NCBI RefSeq assembly: GCF_000764305.2
Contig: NW_025943855.1
Span: 124,001 to 188,000 of the forward strand
Direction of reading: 5' to 3'
DNA from: Hyalella azteca
Lineage: Eukaryota > Arthropoda > Malacostraca > Amphipoda > Hyalellidae
Length of the DNA: 64,000 nucleotides
The notes below the pieces were generated by a model. It ran no database searches. It was not told the DNA's origin and saw only the letters and a list, made by a program, of their open reading frames with translations. The position numbers were made by a program, and so were the translations under genes. This document shows positions 25,832 through 37,354 of this stretch, one piece after another. Position 1 is the stretch's first letter. Each line of letters opens with the position of its first letter.

Positions 25832-26192
25832 CACGTTCGCCTTCATTTTAGTAAAGGTCAAGAGAACCTATCGCTCAATACCCACACTGCAGCTGACCTC
25901 GAGGCTCACGCCGCATTACGACTCAAATCCTGCCAACATCATGCTAATATTAGACTATCTTCGGTCGCTACAGTACAGCTTGGAAGTTCAATATGACCAA
26001 TGAATTGCACGAAAAATTAAAGCACAAATTGGAGAAAAATAGTGTACAGCCTTATCTAGTATTGGTGCAATAGTTAGCTACATGCAATAGTTAGCTATAA
26101 TCAGGAATATTTCAAATTTCTCCGGTGAAAGTATTCGTAAACGGTTAAAACAAGCCCAGCACCAAGAGACAACCGTATGCTAATAACAGCCA

Positions 26193-26240
26193 CTGCATAT
26201 ATCATATCATATCACATATGATATCATATATCATATCACT
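26193..26240. repeat. palindromic ATATC-rich tract
   Basis: Runs of CATATCATATC are followed by GATATCATATATCATATC around a central CACATATG. The tract can fold on itself. Confidence 0.7.
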
Positions 26241-28373
26241 GCAACTTTCCTCGCCATAGCAAGCAAGGCAGGATGCATATCGTCCCGCCATGCCGCCACC
26301 CACGACACAAGGCGCGCCGTTTTCGCTCTCTTCCGCGTCAAGCAGAAGGTGCTGGTCCTGCTACCCTAACAAAATTTAGAGTCGCCCCAGGTTCTGGGAA
26401 CCCAAATCAGAAGCTGCCGCGTCTGTAAATTTTCACTGGGATATGTCTGGCCAAGATATCTCGGGAGATGCTCTAAGACGGTTACTCTATGGATTAGTCA
26501 TTAATCACTCCTAGCCAATTGTTCAAAACCCGAATTAATATGATTTTTCGCGTTTTTAAGAGATGTTATAGCTCTCCAAAATTGATGACTTCGAGCAATA
26601 GATGTTTAAAAAAGGCAGCTAAGCGTTCTACGAGTCTATATGTTTAATTTAGGAAAATGCTGCATGCGTACGGTTTGAAATGACTGTCATGGCTGAAAAT
26701 TAAAACGTACCATGTCTCAAGTTGGAGCTAAGTGTCGGGTTGCGTTATTTACGTAACCCGGTAGCTCTTTACAGCGAATTTCGAGTGTTATGAGAGTAGA
26801 AATACATGATAATACAAACAGTGTATAATATTAAATAACCAATCACAGAAGTCGGAAATTAACCATTGACTTGTTCATCCTTATGCGCACAAAGCTAAGC
26901 GAAAACAGAAAATAATAGCACCAGACATATTGAGATGAGAACGGCAGCAGCTACGCTAACAATAAACAAACAACATCCCAGTCACAACATGAGCAGCATG
27001 GCTGATGCAACACCGTGCCAGATCGTCCTTGTGCAGCTATAAGATCTCTATAGTTCCGTTAGGCCGTGTTCGCTGCGCACGCTACTAGCCTATACCTGCG
27101 AACACGCAGCAGGTGTACGCTCTAGTAACATACATACTAGGATGTAAGCATTAGGCTAATTAAGGCTAATTAGTTAAGAGAAGCTTCAGCAATGTAACAA
27201 TGTCACCTTATAGATAACGACTACTCGTATGATATTATACTGCTATATACTTGCATGATATTTGATATTATATGACTTCTCGTTTGTAGGTATGCAGTTC
27301 CGTCGTTAGCTTGGTAAATATAAAATATTATCAGTGACAGTGGAAACTGGAAACAGGTAGTGAGATCAAGAAAAACAAAAGCAAGTCACGAGAAACCATT
27401 TTTTAATTTCTACAAGAGTGTGTTTACAGTTTAATTCGATCTTTCCTTCTAGCTATTATGATCAATTTCTTTATGACGAGTTAGTTACCAAATTGAAACA
27501 AATGGTTTCCGAATTATGGGTAAATAATTCCAAGCCCTCATGTTCATAACCATAAAAAGTAGAAGTGAAAAAGCTAATCATAGCTACTTTCCTCCTGAAC
27601 ATTTGGGTGTCACTGTCGCATTTCGTTGTCGTTTCAGATGTCCAAATTTCATTCCGAAAAATTAGTTAGCGCATGTAACAATTTTAATATTTACAACGTT
27701 TTCTTCGACAATGCTCTGATAATTAATGGTATCAGATATCAGAATAAGTTGCAATCAGTCATACAGAAACATTTCTCATTTTCAACTCATTTATACGGCG
27801 ATAGAAATGAATAAGGCACGGAATTTTTTGCCACTAATAATGCAGAGCGAACAGGATGCTAGAGCGCGCGCCGTTACCAGATCGAGCGTCGTGTTCATTA
27901 AAACAAAAATATAGAATATAGCCTAGACGAGTGTGCCTGCAAGGCCAGCCTATCACGAGAAGAACGAAGAAATAACTCCATGAACAACATAACACTCAGT
28001 CGAATGAAGTAATCCGCTTCTAGGTATATATAGAAACAAGTTCGCAACGCCATGTAAAATGATAAATATTTACGACACGTAGCATCGTATTACTGGCTTA
28101 ATGGAAGTCATTTTACTAAAATACAGATCGTTGTGAAATGGAAAGCGTTTTTACAACTACGGTACTTCGGAAATAATATAAACTGGCAGCATGGTGTCGT
28201 TATTTCCATGATGGGCAGTTAGCTTGAGGCAATAGCCGTTTGCCCACATTTAAATCACAGATGCAGGATTTAGTCAGGAATTAAATAAAATCCTGAGCAA
28301 TAACTAGCAAAATTTCTACATTTCTACCGAACATAATTAATTGCAAAATTCATGTAAGCGACCTGCGGCGCAG
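26241..28373. other. noncoding; GC-richer patch at 26,270-26,400
   Basis: The patch contains GGCGCGCC and several CpGs but no frame I recognise. The rest is ordinary AT-rich DNA. Confidence 0.45.
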
Positions 28374-28448
28374 TTGGTGGCAGCACGGACTGTTGAATAC
28401 AAGGTCACATCATCGCCTCGGCGCTGCCCAAATATAGTAGGCGCTCAG
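28374..28448 (+). other. micro-exon-like or tRNA-like segment
   Basis: GCGGCGCAG precedes 75 bp that are open in one frame (25 codons, LVAARTVEYKVTSS...) and end CAG before GTAAGCGAG, so acceptor, frame and donor agree. The same bases also resemble a tRNA 5' half (GGCGCAGTTGGT as an A box, ACTGTTGAAT as an anticodon-loop-like part). A good B box is missing. Both readings are weak. Confidence 0.18.
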
Positions 28449-30216
28449 GTAAGCGAGAAGCTATTAAAATTTAGGCCTACGTTGCGTTGGCAATAAGCCA
28501 GCTAGTGCTTCGATCAGGTCTACTTTGATCTTGAAATAATTCCCGTAAGAATAAACATGAGTGCGAATTCTAGTTTTGATGAGCATGAGCTGATTTTCAA
28601 ACTAGTGTTGTCATGGAAGAAAAAACATGACCGGTCAGATGATCGATTTGAACGCAACCAACGGAAGAAAAAGCATGAACACAAATGCGCGGTTAACCCA
28701 ATATGGCACGGCTCCTTCAGGCAAAACGCAGTGCTGTAAAATTAATTAGCATTAAACTTCAGCAATCATGTGCGTCAAATATCACCACTCAACGATAGAA
28801 TATGAACATTAAACCAAAATGTAGCCGATTGGATTGACATGGAGCTTGAAAACCGATGATATCTTGAACCATTCGAATCTTTTACGAAGTAATTCGATAG
28901 AATTCACAAAACCTAATAGTGTTTATCACTAAAACAAGAAACCCGATTTAGTTCTGCAGGTTAAGTATTAGCATTCCAGCAATGAAATTATTCGGTGGGC
29001 AGCCCAGGCCTAAGAAGCACAAGAATTTGATAGACATTCCGATGTGACATTAGCATTCGATTCGGAGCCGATTGCCATATCCAGGGAGCGGAAATGCGTT
29101 CCAGCTGACTCGAAAAATTCTTTCCTGAACATAATTCCCCTGCGCTAGTACCTTCAGAATGAATATTGCTACGCGTCCACATGGTTTTAAAATTAATATA
29201 ATTATAAAAATATAAGATCATCGTTCACCAAAATATCAAATTGTTTACCTGGCGCAGGTAACAAGTAAAATGAAAGGAGCCACGCACTTCAAAAAATTTT
29301 GCCCCAGAAAATATTGATAGAGAAAATTTTTGCTGCATTCAAGAATTTTCGGAAAATGTAAAGTTGCTGTATATTTTATAATTCACTCAATCAGGTAGAA
29401 AAGAGAAAATATTATGGAGTCCTCCAAATTAAAAAAGTGATTTACCATCTGATTTTAGAAGCGATAACGAATGAATAGTATTAACAGACAATATGGCTTG
29501 TGCCTTAGACAACAGACTTGTGCCTTAACTCGTACGTAGTTAAGGCACAAGACAAAAACATGTCTACATGATGCGGGCAAACAATTGCACACGGTCAGAG
29601 ACAAACATGTGACGGATGAGCTTTGTATAGACAAACAAACCATACGACATATGCTATCCAGAGGGCGAGTGAGTGGACGGACAACTGACAACCCCCAACG
29701 AAGAACCTCATTGTTCAATATCGTGTGTCCGAGCGCCTCGGAATGTCTGCTGTGTCTATATGCGTAGGGACCGCTGAATCGATATAGACAAGTCTAGACA
29801 ACGTTACAATAAGTGTGTCTCTCCCCAGCGTAGATCATCGAGAGTGAGCAGAGAGCTGATTGTATTGTCGTAGAAATGTTCAATACAGTCAACCCGAGAT
29901 GACGTATTATTACTCAAGGTACCGTATCCAGCAACGAATTGGGACGAGAACAATTGCTCAGTCTAACTCATGAAAAATATTCGGTAAATTTGCAGAAATT
30001 TTGCAAGATGAAATAATTAAATCGGGAACGGTAGGTACTTATTAAGTAAATTAAACGCTTATTGCATACAGATGTTTATCAGAGAAAGAAATTTTTCAAC
30101 AGGAATTCAAGCGATAAAATCGAACATTTGGTGGCGGATCCACCGCCTTATTAGGTATAAGTTTGACCAGACCAACACCTGTTGCGTACAGGTAACCTTG
30201 TGTCAGCCAGAAGACC
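28449..30216. other. noncoding AT-rich DNA
   Basis: Opposed open frames at 29,455-29,767 share no recognised family. No repeat was noticed. Confidence 0.5.
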
Positions 30217-30304
30217 AGGTCACATGTGGCATGGGTGACTAGGCCAGGTCGAGGTCAGCGACGCGAGGTCACTATACAAAGGTACTGCTAAGCCCATATA
30301 TATA
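30217..30304 (+). promoter_or_regulatory. AGGTCA half-site cluster upstream of a TATA box
   Basis: AGGTCA occurs at 30,217, 30,252 and 30,266, with AGGTCG at 30,245. TATATATA follows at 30,297-30,304. AGGTCA is the known nuclear-receptor half-site. No transcript is evident downstream except the inverted repeat that starts 240 bp later, so this is a motif-level suggestion only. Confidence 0.22.
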
Positions 30305-30371
30305 CAACGCAACGAGGAATATCTTGCGGTGGATGTAACTCGCCTCTATTCCCTGTTATTTGATTTAACCT

Positions 30372-30507
30372 GGTTATTTAGCTTATATTTAAGTAATCTA
30401 TCTACATAACATCAGAGTTCAAAAACAGGTTAAATATTCAACTTTGTTATTTACCTTATATACGTATCGATTTACATAACATCAGGATTCAAGAACAGTT
30501 CAAATCC
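30372..30507. repeat. 75-bp direct duplication
   Basis: GTTATTTAGCTTATATTTAA...CATAACATCAGAGTTCAA recurs as GTTATTTACCTTATATACGT...CATAACATCAGGATTCAA. The second copy ends about 40 bp before the long inverted repeat. Confidence 0.7.
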
Positions 30508-30545
30508 ATTTCTAACTCTAATTCCCATAACATTTTATTTCTAAT

Positions 30546-31174
30546 GTCATCAAAGATAAGACTGCGTGGGCCGTTTTCTAGCCACGATTGTTGTACTTCG
30601 TACCTCTGGTTACGAGGTATCATGATTTTTATCGCTTACCCGGAGCTTTAACTACTGTATAGCTGTCCAGTTTGAACTATGATCTTTTCGCAGAGATTTG
30701 CAATCCCGATTCTTATAACTGCGTTATCGGTTATTGTTCAGAAAGTTAATGTACAAAAACTTGGATGATATTTATTTTGATTTGCGACTTTACAGAATTT
30801 TACTTTGACGAATGTTCTGATCGAGTACACATTATCTTCAAACGAAGATATTACTGGCAAGAGTTGGCTATCTTCGTTTGAAGATAATGTGTACTCGATC
30901 AGAACATTCATCAAAGTAAAATTCAGTAAAGTCGCAAATCAAAATAAATATCATCCAAGTTTTTGTATATTTTACTTTCTGAACAATAACCGATAACGCA
31001 GTTATAATAATCGGGATTGCAAATCTCTGCGAAAAGATCATAGTTCAAACTGGACAGCTATACAGTAGTTATAGCTCCAGGTAACCGATAAAAATCATGA
31101 TGCCTCGTTACCAGAGGTACGAAGTACATCAATCGTGGCTAGAAAACGTGCCACGCAGTCTTATCTTTGATGAC
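30546..31174. repeat. long near-perfect inverted repeat, 305-bp arms
   Basis: The left arm (30,546-30,850) and right arm (30,869-31,174) are reverse complements with only scattered mismatches. They are separated by 18 bp (TTACTGGCAAGAGTTGGC). The outer ends are GTCATCAAAGATAAGACTGC and its complement, and the inner ends ATCTTCAAACGAAGATA and its complement. No transposase frame and no clear flanking duplication are visible. It could be a fold-back or MITE-type element, a recent palindromic duplication or a hairpin-RNA locus. Confidence 0.9.
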
Positions 31175-32692
31175 TCAGATTAAATAAATAACCGACCGTG
31201 GAATATGCCACACAAGAAGCAACCGATCTGTATCATTTGAAAGTCGCATTTAATTGCTCAGACCGGCGTGGCAGCTTGACAACAGACGCGACAGGCACTC
31301 AAGCCTTATGCGATAGGGACAAAGAACAACGGTCGCTTGGTGACACATCCGAGTCGAAATTATCAAGCTATAAATAAAGCAGTTCAAACTCACAACTTGT
31401 CGCGTCCCGTATAAATAACGAATGAGCAAGCCACTATTGATATAATACGAATAAAAGACCAAATATTCCTGCTTGTGTCGAGCGAATCACTGGTAACCTT
31501 AAGGCGTTTTATAACAAAAAGCATATTACACAATCAAACAATGGTCAGTGGCCAGTATAGCTGGTATTGCATGAATATTTAAACAGAAAAATGAAAATTC
31601 AAACAATATCCTTGAACGTCGAGAATACCTACGTCAAAAATAGCTAAGCCCAAAATAAAAATTAAAAAAAAATTAGCTCGGAAAAACCAAACTCCATGGA
31701 AGGATCCAACCAACACTCAAATGGATGCTAGCCAGACAAATTCGGCTCCAGAGGATACGTAATGCGAGATGCTGGAACTGGGCAGGTTGCCTCCTCATAT
31801 GGAGGAGTTGTTGTCAGCATATCAATGAATTTTGTTGGTCCTTATATGAGCAATCGGTCGTCAGCAATACTTTTCTAGTGATACAGGGTACAATAACACC
31901 AAAATTTTCATGTTTGTAGCATAATAGCAATAGCGTCGTAATTTGCTCATGTTGAACAAACATACGTCGGCTAAATTCGTTCTACTAGCAGTATTAATTA
32001 AAGCAACGATGCGTGCAAATTAGTCTAAATACTGTTTGCACAAAAGCAGAAAGCATCGGACAAGACTGCCGAAAACATTCATATCATATATATCATAAAA
32101 ACATATATAAATGAACTAATATTCTGTCAAAATATAACAAATAAAAAATGTTTATTTGCTATATATTGAGGCCGCATGGTGATGCCGTACCATTTCTATA
32201 TACAAAACACTTATAAGTAAAACCTGCTATTGATTTTTAAATAAAAACAACAATCAACAGTTGAGAGCATTTTTCAAAAGAAAAACCTTCTTTCATTGCA
32301 TTCCTTTCTCATTTCCCCTCAATCCCGTCTTTCATTCTTTCAGAAGATTCAAATAAAAATAAATTTATAAAAAAATTTAATAAAATAAGCTAAAACTGAT
32401 TCAAAATAAATCGATTTCAATAAAATAAAACACTCGTGCGTCAATAAAACGCAAAAGTATAGTTCGAAGAGGCAAAGAACGATCACTGAGCAAGGAGAAA
32501 ATGGTGGTAGACAGACAAGAAATATCCATGGCTCGATTTGCAAAATTGAAATAGTTCAAATGGAGAGTTCTTAGACCAGCCGAGCATTACGTCTCGAGGC
32601 AAGAAAGTTTCTGAGCTGGAATTGCGTAAGGATATCAAGAGAATGTGAGAGGCAGTTCTAAATCCCTAGCGGTTCCAAAGGCAGAAACTTGG
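31175..32692. other. noncoding AT-rich DNA
   Basis: No frame with recognisable similarity and no tandem array was seen between the inverted repeat and the 44-bp repeat. Confidence 0.5.
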
Positions 32693-32800
32693 CATTTCAA
32701 ATGTAAATCTAAAATATGTTGAATAGAATAATTCGTCATTTCAAATGCAAATCTAAAATATGTTGAATAGAATAATTCGTCATTTCAAAGGCAAATTTAA
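32693..32800. repeat. 44-bp tandem repeat, about 2.4 units
   Basis: CATTTCAAATGTAAATCTAA through AATAATTCGT is repeated at 32,693 and 32,737, with one mismatch noticed between the two. A partial third unit follows at 32,781. Confidence 0.9.
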
Positions 32801-34235
32801 ATCACATTTCTATGAAAATTTCCTCTGTCCTTAAATATCAAAACTAACACTATCAACACCAAAACTAACGATATGAATATCACACATACGATTTTCATGA
32901 CACCAACACCAGCCATTCTCAATTTCAAACACTTCAAACACGCGGTTTTCATGACACAATGTTAAAATATGCCAGGAATTATATTTGAAGACGGCGAAAC
33001 AATTTTTATCGCAAAAAATTGTAATCATAACTCGATTTCGTGTCTATTCTCATGATATCGCCAGGTGCATCAATGATGTGAACGCGCCCTACGAATGCAA
33101 GAGTCGGAGAATTTACTGACACATCAAATAGATGACAAAACACAAAAGCCTGAAATCAATTAAAAAGAATCCCGGACACGCCAATTTATTCGGCATAAAA
33201 CCTACTATTATAATGAAACATTTCACGCTTATAATAATGGTGAAAAAACGATCCGCTCAAATTTCCCAAGCAAATTAGGCAGAATCTGGACATGACTTTA
33301 TGCAGAACCTGAAACACTTAATTTAATATCAACATTAAACACTCTCGCTCTAACCCAAACATGAAACAGCTTAGCATATTGATTTTACGTAACATAGGAT
33401 CAAAAGTTTTTGATCACTGCGAATTCCGAAGCCCTGTGGCGCCAAATTGAATATTTTCTAACGCTTCTGCTTTATTTTTTCATAGCACACCGTTAAAGTG
33501 CTACAAAAAAAAATGTTACAGAATCCGTTTACATTCACTCAAGGACAGAAGATTCGTTTTGAGCGGCAAATGGCCAATAACCGAGCTGCTGTATTACAAA
33601 AATGGGTGACTTATATAGCAGTTTTTTGGCCATAAGAATATAACGATGACGCTCAAGCTACGGAATTTAGCGAACTATAATTTGAAATTTGCAAGCGATA
33701 CCTACCGAACGTTAGACATAATTTTCGGCTTACATTTTCGATGAAGTCTCGCAAATGAAAAATCTTGTAACCTCGTAAGTTGATTACAAAATAAATTAAT
33801 ATAATCATAACTTGATAAAACAAATTATGCGTAAATGTTCAGATAACAGATCCTGATAAGTAATAAAGTAAGAACTTGCAATAACGTATTTCACGAGAAA
33901 TGAGTCACGATATCTACTGGCAGCTCGGAGTGCTCAGAAGAGCCATACGTGTGAACTACCATACAAGGAGTGCACCGCATACACTGAATCACAGGGAATG
34001 ACTCAACGTGTCTGTAGCTACGCATGGCATGAGTACTTAGAGCTAACCCTTTAGACCGCCCACCAGTTCAGTGCATGCAGGATATTATCTTACCGAAGAT
34101 TTACTCGGCGTTTCCTTTGATTTTGAATTCTCGGTGAACTTGCGCTTTAAGTAGACTAATTATTGAAATACTTGAACACAAACTTCGGTAAACACTATTC
34201 CAACTTACTCCTTCACTGGCATTGTGAACGCGCAT

Positions 34236-34336
34236 TATAATGTTTATGAACATCAACACGCTTCAAATTATTGTGCATCAGCTTGCACATGTTGAGCACT
34301 TTAATGTTTGTGAACATCAGCTCGCTGCAAATCATC
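34236..34336. repeat. diverged 64-bp direct duplication
   Basis: ATAATGTTTATGAACATCAA and TTAATGTTTGTGAACATCAG begin two copies that both continue into a CGCT-CAAATYAT block. Confidence 0.6.
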
Positions 34337-34503
34337 AGATAAAGATTACCTAGAATATTCTAGATAATCAGATGATAATTTTATATACTCCAATTTTACA
34401 TAAAAGTTTCATGATAAGATACAGCCACGAATAAATAAAGCAGATGCACATCATAAAACAAAACCTAATTACAGCGCGTTGAATCATTCAAGAGTTGTGG
34501 CAG

Positions 34504-34604
34504 AAGCTAAAAGCTGAGGAGCTGAAGAAGCGAGCCACAGGCGACGACGCTGGCTGCATGATCAGCAACCTGTTCCAGCGCCCACACACGCGCTGGATCG
34601 GTCG
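34504..34604 (+). other. exon-like segment, unknown product
   Basis: GTTGTGGCAG precedes a 101-bp segment, GC-rich at third codon positions and open in one frame. It encodes 33 codons (KLKAEELKKRATGDDAG, then CMISNLFQRPHTRWIG) and ends in phase 2 at a GTAAGG donor. Local base use contrasts sharply with the AT-rich flanks. The acceptor has a poor pyrimidine tract. No family is recognised and no neighbouring exon was found, so it may belong to a plus-strand gene whose other exons lie elsewhere. Confidence 0.3.
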
Positions 34605-34701
34605 GTAAGGTGCCAGCGATGTTGTGTCCTGCTGCTAGGTACAATACTACCGGGCTCATCAGCTGAGTGTACCTTTGACATCACTCACAATCAAGAATTT
34701 T

Positions 34702-34882
34702 AAGCCTAGTGAAACGCATCATCTTTGAAAATTGTCCTCGATACTTTTCACAATACATACAATACAGTGATTCAAGCCCATAGTGAAATGCATCACTGTT
34801 GAAAAATTATCCTTGATACCTGTCACAATACATACGATACAGTGAGTCAAGCCCAGTGAAAAGTTTCACCATTGAAAATGTA
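34702..34882. repeat. 72-75-bp tandem repeat, about 2.4 units
   Basis: Units start at 34,702, 34,774 and 34,849 with AAGCC and contain CACAATACATACRATACAGT. The third is cut short. Confidence 0.85.
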
Positions 34883-35921
34883 ACATAACCGCAGCGCGTG
34901 TAATACAAGCACAGTATACTGAACGGTAGTAACGGCTCATTATTACAGAATAAGATCATCGTCTCGAGGGAATAGTACAATTGTAGTTACGAAAAGAAAT
35001 AATTTTTTAATATCACGTATAGGAATAAGGCAGATTTTGTTATGTCGCACGCTGGCGCAACTGGCAGAAAGTCGAGCGAGTGATGCTGAGCTATCGACCA
35101 AGTTATTCTTATTTTGCAACACTAAACTTTGCGCCCGCGGATCTACAAAATCCAAACGAAGTCGGCGAAATGGAAGAGATTACCAGCAAATCGCCTCTCA
35201 ACAAGCTATTTCTCTGGCTTTGACAATAGCGCAGTAAATCTGATAACAGCAAAGTTACGATATTCAGGGCATGCAATACGCAGCAGCATGAATGCAATGT
35301 TTAATCAGCCAGCAGCTTCATGTTCTGCAACGCTCCAACAATCAAGTGATCTAATGATAAATACTGAGTGACGAACCAATACCATTTTGAACTATTCTTT
35401 CATCACAGTACTACTTTGATATTCTATAATACTATACACAACCATAATATAATATATATGGAATATTAATATTCTATAACATATAATTGAATTTTGTTGC
35501 ATCAAGTTAGGAAGCGCGTGTGTTTTGCCCACAGAAAATAATTTTTTAACGTCTTTTGAACGAGAGGTCTGCATCGTCTTGCTTAGCATTCTACCTGTTA
35601 AAACGGAATAATAAGTAAAATTGCAATAAAAGTATAAGACACCAAAAGCGCGTGCTCCCTCATTCATCTATACCTCTCAGGACTACAGAAATATTTTCCA
35701 GTAAAGTTTCAAAATTGTTGGTGCATCGGACATCAAACAATTTATTTCGCCTCGAGTTCATCCGTGGAGCCCTCGAGATTGTGTTAGATGTCGTCTCAAG
35801 GGACGGCTCATGTTCGACCCTCCACAAAATAATTGGCGCGAAGCTTTGACTCAAAAACACGAGCAGGAACATCCGCAGAAACAAGGGCATCGTACACCTA
35901 CGAGGGAAACTTGCTAATAAA
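34883..35921. other. noncoding DNA
   Basis: Several opposed frames of 60-90 codons overlap each other. None is recognised. Confidence 0.45.
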
Positions 35922-36319
35922 CCAGAAGACAGAGAGAACTAGCAGAGAGAACGAACCAGCAGACAGGGAGAACCAACAGACAGAGAGAACCAGCAGACAG
36001 GGAGAACCAACAGACAGGGAGAACCAACAGACAGGGAGAACCAACAGACAGAGAGAACCAGCAGACAGAGAGAACTAGCAGAGAGAACGAACCAGCAGAC
36101 AGAGAGAACCAGCAGACAGAGAACCAGCAGACAGTGAACCAGCAGACAGAGAGAACAAGCAGACAGAGAACCAGCAGACAGAGAACCAGCAGACAGAGAA
36201 CCAGCAGACAGAGAGAACAAGCAGACAGAGAGAACCAGCAGACAGAAGAGAACCAGCAGACAGACAGCACCAGTAGACAGCACCAGCAGACAGAGAGCGC
36301 CAGTAGACAGCAGCAGCAG
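35922..36319. repeat. 17-bp minisatellite, open in all six frames
   Basis: About 22 units of CCAGCAGACAGAGAGAA and variants (17 bp, some 13 bp) are present. Seventeen is not a multiple of three, so each frame cycles through the same 17-residue peptide every 51 bp. No unit contains a stop on either strand. This creates Gln/Arg/Glu-rich frames on plus and Leu/Cys/Ser-rich frames of up to 168 codons on minus. No signal peptide, splice or promoter evidence supports translation. Confidence 0.9.
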
Positions 36320-37054
36320 GACGACACGCTTGTTCGTCTCGCCCCGTAGGCCAGATGCCCGGCATTGGGCAGCAACAATGCCCGCCTCCGCACACGGCAG
36401 CGCGCTGGCCGACATAGCAACTGAATTGGTCACTTCCTCTCTCGCTGCAGCGTTATAACCTGCTTGTCATTTCCACTTCGGTGTACTTTTGGAGTACTTC
36501 ATATCAGATTTGAACTTTCAGAAAAATAAATAATTTTGTAGAATGTGTTTAACTTCTCACGAATTTCTGCAGCTTTAAAGAGGACAATGTTATGACAACG
36601 TAAACAAGACGACTGGAGGACATACCGACGACGCCTCGTTTGGATGAAGATGAGTCTGCTGACCTCCTGATTCAGCGCCCGCATTCATATCAAGTACTGG
36701 TACGGACGCTGCAAATAAATCTAACTATTCCCGCAAACGTTGCGATGAAACGGAAAAATTGGCTAAAAAATTTTAATCTGAGCGAAAATTTTTTTATCTG
36801 ATTCATCAATTGGTATGCCTATTTAATTTAAAATAGACAAAATAATTTTTTTCCATACTTTGAACCGATAGTAAAATAGGAGTCCTATCTTCTATATAAA
36901 TTGTGGGCTTTAAAGTATTTTTATTCAATTATAATACCTACATAAGCATTATTATTATTAATATCATTAATTGATTGATGGTTTCAGGAAAGTTGTGATT
37001 TGGGATAATCCAAACTTGCCGGTATTAAATCACACGGGCAACGCCGGGATTACC

Positions 37055-37354
37055 GAGATACTTACTAATTAATACTGAGAATCATGATCAGGATAAATGG
37101 GCGTATGCATTTCCGAGATGCCAACTAATTAAAACTGAGAATCATGATCAGGTTAATAGGAGTATTCATTTCAAAGATGCCTACTAATTAATACCGAGAA
37201 TCATAATCAGGATAATTGGAGTACTCATTTCACAAATGCCTACCTACTAATTAATACCGAGAATCATAATCAGGTTATTTGGCGTATGCATTTCCGAGAT
37301 GCCAACTAATCAATACCGAGAATCTTAATCAGGTTAATTGGAGTATACATTTCC
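37055..37354. repeat. 60-bp minisatellite, five units
   Basis: Units share CTAATTAATACCGAGAATCA, TAATCAGGTTAATTGGAGTA and CATTTCCGAGATGCC. They diverge at scattered positions. They are contiguous without spacers, so this is not a CRISPR-type array. Confidence 0.9.

Noticed and set aside
35914..36433. Long Leu/Cys/Ser-rich minus-strand frames (up to 168 codons) that look like a membrane protein
   Set aside because: They are translations of the 17-bp minisatellite, and the hydrophobic pattern follows from the repeat unit in every frame.
37055..37354. CRISPR array
   Set aside because: The units are contiguous with no unique spacers, and the genome is eukaryotic.
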